A stretch of DNA of 62,098 nt, from positions 1 through 62,098 of the forward strand of contig CAYSZV010000011.1 of NCBI GenBank assembly GCA_964435595.1, in the 5' to 3' direction. This DNA comes from Izemoplasma sp964435595 (GTDB lineage Bacteria > Bacillota_I > Bacilli_A > Izemoplasmatales > Izemoplasmataceae). Positions 34,691-42,884 of this stretch are shown here, in pieces. A program made the position numbers and the translations under genes. Position 1 is the stretch's first letter. Each line of letters starts with the position of its first letter. A model generated the notes under the pieces. It searched no databases, was not told the DNA's origin, and was given only the letters and a program-made list of their open reading frames with translations.

Positions 34691-35848
34691 TTATTCTGTG
34701 TATTGTCTGTCTTCTTTGAATTTCGCATATTCTTTCATTAATGCATTCGTTGTAGAAGGGGTTCTACCTTTCATTGCTTCTAAGAAATCTTCATCTAAAA
34801 TTACTGATGTTTCTCCTGTATCTAATGTACGTTCAATTGCATACGTCTTCGCCGTTTCAACAAGACCTTTTAAATCCGCACCACTAAACCCTTCTGTGAT
34901 TTCAGAAATCATATCAACATCCAAGTCATCTTCAATCGGTACTTCATCGATCATTTTGTATAAGATTGCTCTTCTTGCATCAATATTAGGTAGCGGTATA
35001 TAAATTAATCGATCAAAACGTCCAGGACGCATGATTGCCTCATCTATTTTTGAAGGAACATTTGTTGCAGCTAATAGCATAGTTACATTTTCTGATGTTT
35101 CATTAAATCCATCAAGTTGTGCTAAAAATTCAGATACAACACGATCTAAAACACTAGAGTGATGTGATCCTCTTTTTGTTGTAATTGATTCAATTTCATC
35201 AATAAATAAAACAGTAAGATCATGGCTTCTAACAGCTTCGAACAAATTTCTTACGTTTTGTTCTGATTCTCCTACCCATTTACTCATAATATCACTTGCT
35301 TTCACTGAGTAGAATGCTGCACCTACTTCATTTGCGATTGCTTTTGCGATCATTGTTTTCCCAGTTCCAGGAGGACCATATAATAACGCTCCCCCTCCTG
35401 CTTCTTTTTTAAACAGTTTGAATACTTCAGGATTTTCGAATGGCTTAATAACATTCATTTTTATATATCGTTTCACATCTTCTAATCCAATAACATCATC
35501 AAATGAAATATCAGGAACAGTAGTCATAGGAACAAAACGATTTCCAGTATCATCAGGTTGGTTTTTCAACTTCCCTCTGGGTCCACCTCCACCACCTCGA
35601 TATGGTGATGTTGAATTTGACTCTCCATCTACTTTAATCGCTAACGCTTTTTCATAGATATTTGTGGCACTTTCTTCCCATTGTGTTTTCAAGGTACCTT
35701 GGCTTTGTGCTGCTAATTTGAATAATGTTTGTGCAGCTTTTAGTAAGTATTTTTTCGCCTCACCATTGTCACCTTTTTTAAGGGCTTTTACTCCGTGTTC
35801 TTGATATTTCTTAAAGTTATCATATAAGAAATTTTGTTCTAGTCCCAT
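34691..35848 (-). CDS. MIT-domain AAA ATPase, Vps4/CdvC-like
   Basis: The 385-residue protein has an N-terminal three-helix MIT-like domain (about 5-72), a Gly-rich linker, then a classical AAA domain. It has YGPPGTGKT (158-165), SKWVGESEQNV (pore-loop region), VLFIDEIES, ATNVPSKIDEAIMRPGRFDR (sensor 1 and arginine finger) and EGFSGADLKGLV. The ending PSTTNALMKEYAKFKEDRQYTE resembles the C-terminal helix of Vps4. Vps4 disassembles ESCRT-III polymers by binding their C-terminal MIM helices through MIT. Two ESCRT-III-like genes lie directly upstream in the same operon, supporting this role here. Confidence 0.85.
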   Translation of the reverse strand: MGLEQNFLYDNFKKYQEHGVKALKKGDNGEAKKYLLKAAQTLFKLAAQSQGTLKTQWEESATNIYEKALAIKVDGESNSTSPYRGGGGGPRGKLKNQPDDTGNRFVPMTTVPDISFDDVIGLEDVKRYIKMNVIKPFENPEVFKLFKKEAGGGALLYGPPGTGKTMIAKAIANEVGAAFYSVKASDIMSKWVGESEQNVRNLFEAVRSHDLTVLFIDEIESITTKRGSHHSSVLDRVVSEFLAQLDGFNETSENVTMLLAATNVPSKIDEAIMRPGRFDRLIYIPLPNIDARRAILYKMIDEVPIEDDLDVDMISEITEGFSGADLKGLVETAKTYAIERTLDTGETSVILDEDFLEAMKGRTPSTTNALMKEYAKFKEDRQYTE

Positions 35849-35870
35849 AATTTACCTCCAAAGCAATGAT

Positions 35871-36455
35871 TTACATATCATTGAGTAGTTTTTCGATTTC
35901 ATCGATTTTAGAATCGATTTCTGCGTCTTTTCCTTTTACTTCTTCTTTGGCTTCAAAGTCGATTAGTTCAGAAATTTCTTTATCTGATACATTAGATGGA
36001 TCAGCACTGATTTGCTCGAAAGATACTCCCGTTGTATCTAAGAAGTTTTCGATTTGAACATTTTGCTCTTCTACTTTCCCCATTGCAACTTCAAATGATT
36101 CTTGCACTTTTGCATAATCTTGTTTGTCGATGATTTTAGACATATCATTTGATAATGTTACCATACCCGTTAAGAATTCTCCTGTAACACTTGATAGGTC
36201 TCTTAACTGCATTGTTAATTCAAAATTCAGTAACATTTCTTTTGCTTTCTTTTGGTATGCTAACGCCATTTTTAGTCCATTAATTGCTAAAGAGTATTGT
36301 TCTTTTGATCCATTCAGGTATGCTTCTTTGGCATGCTTAATATAGCGGTCTTTTTGACCCTCTAGATTATTTACATATTTACGCATATTTGAAAGTGTTT
36401 TGTTATATAACATTTTCTTCTGTAATTCTTTTTTACGTTGTCTCTTACTTTGCAT
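35871..36455 (-). CDS. ESCRT-III-like protein, CHMP1/Did2 layout
   Basis: The 194-residue, all-helical protein has a strongly basic N-terminal half and an acidic C-terminal half. The order of parts follows CHMP1/Did2: basic helix 1, a second long helix (AINGLKMALAYQKKAKEMLLNFELTMQLRDLSSVT), a segment LSNDMSKIIDKQDYAKVQESFEVAMGKVEEQNVQIENFLDTT, and a final acidic helix SKIDEIEKLLNDM that resembles a MIT-interacting motif (MIM1). It should polymerise on membrane and be removed by the AAA protein encoded 22 bases downstream. This is similarity read by eye; a profile search would settle it. AAGGAGG precedes the ATG. Confidence 0.65.
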   Translation of the reverse strand: MQSKRQRKKELQKKMLYNKTLSNMRKYVNNLEGQKDRYIKHAKEAYLNGSKEQYSLAINGLKMALAYQKKAKEMLLNFELTMQLRDLSSVTGEFLTGMVTLSNDMSKIIDKQDYAKVQESFEVAMGKVEEQNVQIENFLDTTGVSFEQISADPSNVSDKEISELIDFEAKEEVKGKDAEIDSKIDEIEKLLNDM

Positions 36456-36458
36456 TAT

Positions 36459-37121
36459 TTAGTCCTCCTTAAAAGGATCGATAATTTCAATATCCTCTTC
36501 TTTTAATGGTTCTTCTTTTTCCGGTTCTTCGCGTTTTCTAGGTACACGACGTTCTGGTCTTGCTTCTGGCTCTTGTACTTCTGGAATTTCATAATCGTCA
36601 TCTTCCATTAAGCTTAAGATGTCATTGATTTCTTTTCCATCGCCATATAGATTTTCATCCATTTCGTAAGTACTCATAATTCCATCTACCATATCGATTT
36701 GTTCTAATAATTCACTATCCGCCATTGTTTTCATATCTACAACATCTGTTAAGAATTTTTCCAATTGACGATTGTTTTTGAATAATTTACCAACTGTAGA
36801 CTTGTTGTTGTATTCTGCGAATTCCATATCATCGATCGCCATTTTAATTTGTTCTGTGACATAGATTTTTTTATCGATGAATCCAACACGTTTTTGTGAT
36901 GCTTTTACTTGTCTTTGTAACATCAATACTTCATTTGCTAATAATTTCTTTTCACTTAATGAAGATGATTTTTTACCTCGGTGTAACTTTTGATTAATTT
37001 GTTTCTCTTTGACGAATATATCATCCTGCATCTCATCTTTCTTTGTTTCCAATTCAATGATTGCTTCGACTACGTCATCGCGGTTGATATTCTTCAAAGG
37101 ATTTCTTTTAAACAGCCCCAT
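36459..37121 (-). CDS. Second ESCRT-III/Snf7-like coiled-coil protein
   Basis: The 220-residue protein begins MGLFKRNP, then DDVVEAIIELETKKDEMQDDI, a long basic helical hairpin with EKKLLANEVLMLQRQVKASQKRVGFIDKKIYVTEQIKMAI, an acidic helix, and a disordered Pro/Glu/Arg-rich tail ending IEIIDPFKED. Basic core, acidic tail and N-terminal MGLF recall Snf7/CHMP proteins, but the match is weaker than for the neighbour. PspA/Vipp1-type relatives are the alternative. It lies three bases before the CHMP1-like gene, with AAAGGAGG before the ATG. Confidence 0.5.
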   Translation of the reverse strand: MGLFKRNPLKNINRDDVVEAIIELETKKDEMQDDIFVKEKQINQKLHRGKKSSSLSEKKLLANEVLMLQRQVKASQKRVGFIDKKIYVTEQIKMAIDDMEFAEYNNKSTVGKLFKNNRQLEKFLTDVVDMKTMADSELLEQIDMVDGIMSTYEMDENLYGDGKEINDILSLMEDDDYEIPEVQEPEARPERRVPRKREEPEKEEPLKEEDIEIIDPFKED

Positions 37122-37133
37122 AGAGTACCTCCT

Positions 37134-37454
37134 TTAAATTTTGGTGTTTCTATCACTTATTAATAATTCTAAATCATCAAGCCTATTTTGCACTCTGTAT
37201 GGATCTCTATTTGTACGTAGGTAAAGTTTCAGATCTCCCAGTGCGTTTTTAATCTTTCGATCGATATTGACAATCGATTCTTTTTCAATCGGAAGCATAT
37301 AACGCACCTCGTCTTGAATGTATTGCATTCGTTTATAATGTTCTGTATTCTCAGCATGTTTTACAAGTAAATCACAGGTTTTTGCAAGTTCTTGAATGAA
37401 TTGAATGTATTCCAATCTCTTTTCATCAACACTTTTTCCGCCAAATATAGCCAT
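37134..37454 (-). CDS. Small helical protein of the ESCRT-like operon
   Basis: The roughly 106-residue protein is predicted all-helical with mixed charge: EYIQFIQELAKTCDLLVKHAENTEHYKRMQYIQDEVRYML, then VNIDRKIKNALGDLKLYLRTNRDPYRVQNRLDDLELLI. It has no signal peptide and no recognised family. The frame opens with a GTG inside AGGTGAAT; the ATG at 37454 is better. Placement between the SPFH and ESCRT-III-like genes suggests an adaptor or nucleator. Confidence 0.6.
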   Translation of the reverse strand: MAIFGGKSVDEKRLEYIQFIQELAKTCDLLVKHAENTEHYKRMQYIQDEVRYMLPIEKESIVNIDRKIKNALGDLKLYLRTNRDPYRVQNRLDDLELLISDRNTKI

Positions 37455-37455
37455 T

Positions 37456-38367
37456 TTATTCACCTACAACTTTCGTCCCACAATGATGACAGAATTTCGC
37501 GTCTTTTGGTAGTTTCTTTTGACAAGTAGGACAAATAATTTCTGTCTTTATCTTGCTACCGCAATTCCCACAAAACTGTGCATCTTTGGGATTCTTGTGT
37601 CCACATACTTCACAAGTATTCGTTTTACTTTCAACTTCTTTTTTAACTAATTTATTTTCCTCAGTGTAATCGTTGTAAACTGCTTCTTGTCTAATTTCTT
37701 TGATTTTCGTCATAAAAGTTTTATCATAATCGATTTTTGAAATCACAAATTTTTCTAGTTTTACACCATAAGAATAAAACAGTTTTTCCAAAATCACTTT
37801 TACATTATCAGCAATTTTAGATTCTTGAGATGTAATTTCAGCAATATCTCTGAGTCCTTTTTCATTTTGACTAAAGGCATGGGTAATTGCTTTTCTTATA
37901 TACATGGCAATTTCTTCACTGAAAAACTTGTTTATCATATCTTTCGTTAACGATTCTTCAAAAATTTTCATTTTTGAAAACAATTTAAGTGGGTTGACTA
38001 TCGTGAAACTATATGTCCCGTGTGCTCCAACTGATGTATACATATCAAATCCTTTGTCGTGCACATCAATACGGTGTGGTGTTCCCCATTTCACTTGAAC
38101 ATGTTTTTTCTTATTAATGAAATAAACTGCACAATGGTCGACACCACGTTTGCTTCCTAAGAACGTCTTGAATCCACCTGTATCTTCGTTGACGATATTA
38201 TATTCGTTTTCGTCAGTAAAGGCCCCCATTAGTGACCCTTGTCTCATAAACAATATGATACAATCTTTTCTTGAGTATATTTTGGTATCTGGTAGCAACG
38301 ATGTAACTGGAGACTTCCAAATAACATCGTTGATTCCACCTTCAAATACGACCTTGTTGCTGGCCAT
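37456..38367 (-). CDS. SPFH-domain protein with double zinc ribbon (YdjI-like)
   Basis: The 303-residue protein has an SPFH/virion-core-like domain (about 15-215) with VDHCAVYFINKKKHVQVKWGTPHRIDVHD, VGAHGTYSFTIVNPLKLF and YGVKLEKFVISKIDYD. Two zinc ribbons follow (CEVCGHKNPKDAQFCGNC and CPTCQKKLPKDAKFCHHC). This is the architecture of B. subtilis YdjI, which works with the ESCRT-III relative PspA at the membrane. Here it precedes the ESCRT-III-like genes, giving an independent link to membrane remodelling. AAGGATGTGAT precedes the ATG. Confidence 0.82.
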   Translation of the reverse strand: MASNKVVFEGGINDVIWKSPVTSLLPDTKIYSRKDCIILFMRQGSLMGAFTDENEYNIVNEDTGGFKTFLGSKRGVDHCAVYFINKKKHVQVKWGTPHRIDVHDKGFDMYTSVGAHGTYSFTIVNPLKLFSKMKIFEESLTKDMINKFFSEEIAMYIRKAITHAFSQNEKGLRDIAEITSQESKIADNVKVILEKLFYSYGVKLEKFVISKIDYDKTFMTKIKEIRQEAVYNDYTEENKLVKKEVESKTNTCEVCGHKNPKDAQFCGNCGSKIKTEIICPTCQKKLPKDAKFCHHCGTKVVGE

Positions 38368-38387
38368 AGTATCACATCCTTATTATT

Positions 38388-39065
38388 TTAGAATTCGTCT
38401 TTGAACCAACGATCGAATGGATCGTCATCCGGATTACTTGTAGATCCACTTAAGCTTCTAAACATTTCAAAATACATTTGATCTGATTTGATTGTTTTCG
38501 GCTCTAGTTCTGGACTGAATTCTTTCAGAATATAATCATATTCTCCTTCACCAATCCAAATTGGATATAATTTTACTTCTCTTTTGTTTACCATTTCAGT
38601 AGAACGTTTCGCAGCTTGTGTATAGGCATCAGTTGCTGCACCATCACTCATTAAGAAGATACGTGGACGATAAAATTCGATTCCATTTTCTAAGTAATAA
38701 GATTTACGGTGATTAATCATGTCTAATGCGACATTAACAGCAGACCCCATTGGAGTTGATGAATATGCACGTAACGGTTTAAAACTAATATTTTTTACAT
38801 CGTCAAATGAAGATTGCACTTGCACTTCTCCACCAAATGTAACGATTGCTAAATCAGTAATTTTCGACGCTTTCGGATCTGCCTTAATATAATCCAATAA
38901 CATTTTTACTTTTTCGTTCAATTCTGCGATTTTTGTATTTCTACCATACGGTGTTCTTTGAGTCATACTTCCTGATACGTCCAATACTAATACCAATGGG
39001 AATTTCATTGATGAGTTAATATTGATTGGCTTAAAATCTCCAAATAAATTTACACTACTTTCCAT
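38388..39065 (-). CDS. vWA domain protein, TerY-like
   Basis: The 225-residue protein is a single von Willebrand A domain with an intact MIDAS site: VLDVSGSMTQR near residue 29, YSSTPMGSAVN, and LMSDGAATDAY. It resembles TerY of the vWA/PP2C/kinase triad found with tellurite-resistance-type stress genes. Such domains bind metal and act as phosphorylation-dependent assembly switches. It abuts the PIN-kinase gene with no gap. A GGGGG site precedes the ATG. Confidence 0.85.
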   Translation of the reverse strand: MESSVNLFGDFKPININSSMKFPLVLVLDVSGSMTQRTPYGRNTKIAELNEKVKMLLDYIKADPKASKITDLAIVTFGGEVQVQSSFDDVKNISFKPLRAYSSTPMGSAVNVALDMINHRKSYYLENGIEFYRPRIFLMSDGAATDAYTQAAKRSTEMVNKREVKLYPIWIGEGEYDYILKEFSPELEPKTIKSDQMYFEMFRSLSGSTSNPDDDPFDRWFKDEF

Positions 39066-40448
39066 TTATTGTGCCCCCTTTAAAATTTCTTTTAATAGTA
39101 CAATCCAATCTTTCACTTCTAATATTTCACCATTGGCGAAATAATCATAGAAGGCATCCCTTAGCCTCTTATCACCATTCACCCAGTAAAACAACGGATT
39201 GTTTCTGTCTTTAATTGATTTACTATATTCCATTGGATAGTGAAAATTTCGTTCCACTTCACTACCTACTTCTCCTGATACAAAGTCGTAAAATGGACCT
39301 TTACCCATTAACACTTCAAACAGAATTTTATAAATTGGGAAATACTCTTCTTCCAGCGTTCTTAACACTTCACGTAAGTTTTTCCCTTTTAAATTACCAT
39401 GTGTATATGCGGCATTGAATACCCCACAACTATAATCTTCTACTTGGAAACTTCCACTGTCGATGATATATAGTTCTTTTGTTTTATTGGTAATTAAGAT
39501 ATTATCAAATTTCAAATCTCCGATTAAGATATTTCTATCATGAAGATATTGAATCATTTTTAATAAGTCGATACAAATTTGAAATCGTTCTTTGTAAGAG
39601 ATGTTCAAAAATGAATAGATACGATACATATCAAGCCCTTTTGCATCTCTAATTTCTTCCATTATGTATCCGACGAACTCATTATTATTATATACAATAT
39701 CCTTAGGCCAAACAATATATTTATTGCGTAGGTCTAAATCAATCAAGCGTTGAATTTTCTTTACTGTTTCATAACGTCTTTCCTCTTCACTATAAATCTT
39801 TACAAGTAAATTTTCATAGGTTCGATAAATTTTACCTTCTCCACCAAACATTACATTGTTTTGATCGAGTTCCAAATACCCGAATTTTTCACTGTATACA
39901 CGAGCAATCTCATCATCTTTTGTTATAAAGATTAATTGATCCTTCTCGCTTGTATGAAAGGCTTCAACAAAGTCAGATTTCATCTTTGGTGCATCGACTT
40001 TGATTTTATCCAGTTCAACAGGTACTAAGATTGAATCTTCAAATCTCTCAATTGTAATCACCTTATCATGATCCAACTGATGTAGTTTTGAAGCCAATTG
40101 ACTATCATTTGTAATAAAGGATAGTTTGTAATCAGGTAAGGCTACTTTCAAATCAAGAAATGGTTTGAAATCAGTAAAATCTTTTGTATCTATATCTTCA
40201 TATAGATGTAATACTTTTAAGATACTTAATACTCCTTGTATTCGGTTGTATGAATCTTGATCTTTCGATTTGGTTGTAAGCAACTCTTTGTAAATCGATT
40301 GATCTACTAAAATACTTATATCATTGGGGTTAATCGTATATGATTTTAATTGAAAATCTAATGTTTCTAAGAAAACAAATAATCCATCATCAAAGAACAC
40401 ATTATTATCAAGCAATATCACATGTTTATTTGAACTATCGATATTCAT
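39066..40448 (-). CDS. PIN-like domain fused to a Ser/Thr-type protein kinase
   Basis: Residues 1-140 look like a PIN domain: HVILLDNNVFFDD with acidic residues near the start and KLSFITNDSQLASKL as the later strand. The kinase occupies about 198-440, with FGGEGKIYRT (Gly loop), Lys217 in LLVKIY, IGDLKFDNILI (Asp311, Asn316) and IIDSGSF in place of DFG (Asp330). All catalytic residues are kept; HRD is replaced by IGD and DFG by DSG, as in TerY-linked kinases. It should phosphorylate partners of the operon. The PIN part may be a scaffold or an RNase. Confidence 0.78.
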   Translation of the reverse strand: MNIDSSNKHVILLDNNVFFDDGLFVFLETLDFQLKSYTINPNDISILVDQSIYKELLTTKSKDQDSYNRIQGVLSILKVLHLYEDIDTKDFTDFKPFLDLKVALPDYKLSFITNDSQLASKLHQLDHDKVITIERFEDSILVPVELDKIKVDAPKMKSDFVEAFHTSEKDQLIFITKDDEIARVYSEKFGYLELDQNNVMFGGEGKIYRTYENLLVKIYSEEERRYETVKKIQRLIDLDLRNKYIVWPKDIVYNNNEFVGYIMEEIRDAKGLDMYRIYSFLNISYKERFQICIDLLKMIQYLHDRNILIGDLKFDNILITNKTKELYIIDSGSFQVEDYSCGVFNAAYTHGNLKGKNLREVLRTLEEEYFPIYKILFEVLMGKGPFYDFVSGEVGSEVERNFHYPMEYSKSIKDRNNPLFYWVNGDKRLRDAFYDYFANGEILEVKDWIVLLKEILKGAQ

Positions 40449-41400
40449 TGAAGACTTTCCTCAATTTTAATTTGTCTTCCTTATTAAAATCATATTCAGA
40501 AAAACTGTCGTCAATCACAAAGCTATATGCACTTGTTTGAAGTACCCTCGCTCCTTCATTCACCTTTGAAAGCAAATGATCCACATAGTCTTTCCCTTTG
40601 TCTTTGTAATACCCCACTGATTCATTTTCTATATATAAGAAATTCATACTCAAATCGTCATAACTATATTTTGATACTTGTTCTGATAAAAATCGTTCTA
40701 ATGTTTTTTTGTATAGATTGAACGAATTTCCTTTGTACATCCCAAATAAATTTTGGATGTATTGGTTAATCGTTTTTTTCACCGGGTCATACAATACTTC
40801 TTCTGGTCCATCACTCATTAATACAAATCCTTTCACATTCGTTGGCATTGTGCCAGATGTGATTCTAAAGTGATCTACTGCATCACTATCTGTGATAAAG
40901 AAGGTAATATTAGGTGCCCCGTTATTTTCTGGATAACTTCTAATTCTTACTTCCAATCCTTGTTCATTTGTGACCAATTCTCCTATTAGTCCATCCCCTA
41001 TGTGACCTTGTATATATTTGTCTTCTTTGATTGCGACAAACAATACGGTACAACTCATTTCCATAATCGATAGGTTTTCTTGTCCACTCGCTGCTTTGTT
41101 TAGGTTTTGATATACTTGATGGGTTAACTTTTTAGCTAATTTATTCCCTTTAATCGGTTCATTTTCTAATAACAAGTAATAGTCATCAAAATTATCAACA
41201 ACAAGATTTGCGATTGTTTGTGTCGCAATGTCAGCCCCTAAATCACTGTTTTTCTTACTTCCTGCTCCATCAGATAATACAATCGCTCTTACTCCATTTT
41301 TAGAAGCATATGCTGTTTTATCTTGGCAAGGAAGTCCAGATTGAACATGATCTGTACCGATCACTTCCAAGCTACATTGCTTGAAGTGTTTGATTATCAT
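40435..41400 (-). CDS. PP2C-type protein phosphatase
   Basis: The 321-residue protein has the PPM/PP2C fold landmarks: GTDHVQSGLPCQDKTAY, IVLSDGAGSKKNSDLGADIA (metal-binding Asp), QGHIGDGLIGELV and VLMSDGPEEVLYD. It is the phosphatase member of the triad with the PIN-kinase and vWA proteins, and should reverse kinase action. Its ends overlap both neighbours (4 bases with PIN-vWA, 14 with PIN-kinase), so the three are translationally coupled. The C-terminal 80 residues are helical. Confidence 0.85.
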   Translation of the reverse strand: MIIKHFKQCSLEVIGTDHVQSGLPCQDKTAYASKNGVRAIVLSDGAGSKKNSDLGADIATQTIANLVVDNFDDYYLLLENEPIKGNKLAKKLTHQVYQNLNKAASGQENLSIMEMSCTVLFVAIKEDKYIQGHIGDGLIGELVTNEQGLEVRIRSYPENNGAPNITFFITDSDAVDHFRITSGTMPTNVKGFVLMSDGPEEVLYDPVKKTINQYIQNLFGMYKGNSFNLYKKTLERFLSEQVSKYSYDDLSMNFLYIENESVGYYKDKGKDYVDHLLSKVNEGARVLQTSAYSFVIDDSFSEYDFNKEDKLKLRKVFNEYR

Positions 41401-42875
41401 CTTGCAACGAATCCTTGAATTGCTTTTTTATCTAGTCTCATAAGATCATCTTTTGGAGTATTGATTCTTGTTTGTAAGGTATTGAATATGAAATCGAATA
41501 GTTCGATAAACATATCATCTTTTACTTTTAAGAACATTTTTAAACGTGTAATAGGATCTAAACTTTCATCTAATTGTCCTGCGTTTAAACTGAACGGGAA
41601 GTATGTTACTTTTCTATCTTTCAATACTTTTTTCAATTTTTCAGCAGTACCTGATAAGTCACCATACGCTCCCCCATCAGCCAACACGATAAGCCAAGGC
41701 TTATGTGTAACAATACTGTGAGACGCATAGAGTTTTTGTCTATCAGCAAGGTCAACCATGGCCATATCAATGGTTTTTCCTAACACTTGAATTCCACCAT
41801 TATCAAATTTTGAAATATCTAATTGTTCATCAAAACTTTTGATAACTCTTGGACTGAATCCATCAAATCCAAATACTGCCAAGTCCAAATCTCTTGCAAT
41901 ATCAGATCCTTGTAAACGTTGATTAAAATGAACCAATGCTTCGCGAAGTTTTGTTTCACGCTCATCTGATAAACTGCTGCTATTATCAATCACCATTGAT
42001 ACAACCAGTTTATTGCGTTTGCTTCGTGAATTTTGAAGTGGAGCAAACTGCTCTCTTGGATCAGTTTTTACCGGTTCACTTGTTGGAACAATTGTTGGCT
42101 CAGGACTTCGTTCTTGAACTGGTGCCTTATACTCATTTCTAGATTCTGGTTGAGTTTCTTCTACAGGTGGGGAATAGGTATTTCTAGATTCCGGTGCTTC
42201 ATATTTTGGTGGTTCATATGTACGTTCTTCTTGAACTGGTCTTTGATAAGAATTTCTTGAACCAGTAACTGTTGGTGATTTTAAATTGAATTCTACTTCA
42301 TCAATTGATTCCGCTTTTAAATCCCCTGATTTCACTTGATCATCCCAATCAAATCCTTTTGAATAATCCAAAGGTTTTTGTCTACCAATTGGCATCACTC
42401 TAGGCTTTACTGTTTTTACATCCCAAAGTGCTGGTCCACTAATCAAACGGACTGCGGCAATCTTATGGTTGAAATCAACAGCTTGGTTATTTGACAACGA
42501 AGTAACAATTTCATTTGCTTGTGTTTTATTATCAGTGATTAAAACAATATCATTGTTATCAAGATCTCGATTATTATAAATAACATCTAATATTTTTCCT
42601 CTTTCACTTCTTCTAGATATCACATCTTCTACGAGATCTTTGCTACGATAAAACTCGATTACTTTCAGTGCCTTAACAGCAAATTTTTCATTGTCTGAAA
42701 ATTGTTTCTTCTGTAAATCTTTGATTACAAAATCCACAATTTTTAATTTTCTTTTCGTACTTCTTAACACATTGTATAGACTTATTTTAAAGAATTCCAT
42801 ACTCCCATGCATCAGACTACTACTATCTATATACACTGTGTATTCAGTCAGTACTTTCGTTAAATTATCTGCCAT
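41397..42875 (-). CDS. PIN-like and vWA domain fusion
   Basis: The 492-residue protein has a PIN-like N-terminal domain (about 1-145: EYTVYIDSSSLMH, DIVLITDNKTQANEI). A Pro/Glu/Ser-rich linker (about 195-285) has three imperfect repeats around ESRN-Y-(A/P)PV(E/Q)E. A C-terminal vWA domain has a MIDAS-like VIDNSSSLSDERE and VLADGGAYGD. The same pairing of PIN with a signalling domain occurs in the kinase two genes on, pointing to a shared PIN-based partner. TTAGGAGG precedes the ATG. Confidence 0.78.
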   Translation of the reverse strand: MADNLTKVLTEYTVYIDSSSLMHGSMEFFKISLYNVLRSTKRKLKIVDFVIKDLQKKQFSDNEKFAVKALKVIEFYRSKDLVEDVISRRSERGKILDVIYNNRDLDNNDIVLITDNKTQANEIVTSLSNNQAVDFNHKIAAVRLISGPALWDVKTVKPRVMPIGRQKPLDYSKGFDWDDQVKSGDLKAESIDEVEFNLKSPTVTGSRNSYQRPVQEERTYEPPKYEAPESRNTYSPPVEETQPESRNEYKAPVQERSPEPTIVPTSEPVKTDPREQFAPLQNSRSKRNKLVVSMVIDNSSSLSDERETKLREALVHFNQRLQGSDIARDLDLAVFGFDGFSPRVIKSFDEQLDISKFDNGGIQVLGKTIDMAMVDLADRQKLYASHSIVTHKPWLIVLADGGAYGDLSGTAEKLKKVLKDRKVTYFPFSLNAGQLDESLDPITRLKMFLKVKDDMFIELFDFIFNTLQTRINTPKDDLMRLDKKAIQGFVAR

Positions 42876-42884
42876 GATTGCCTC

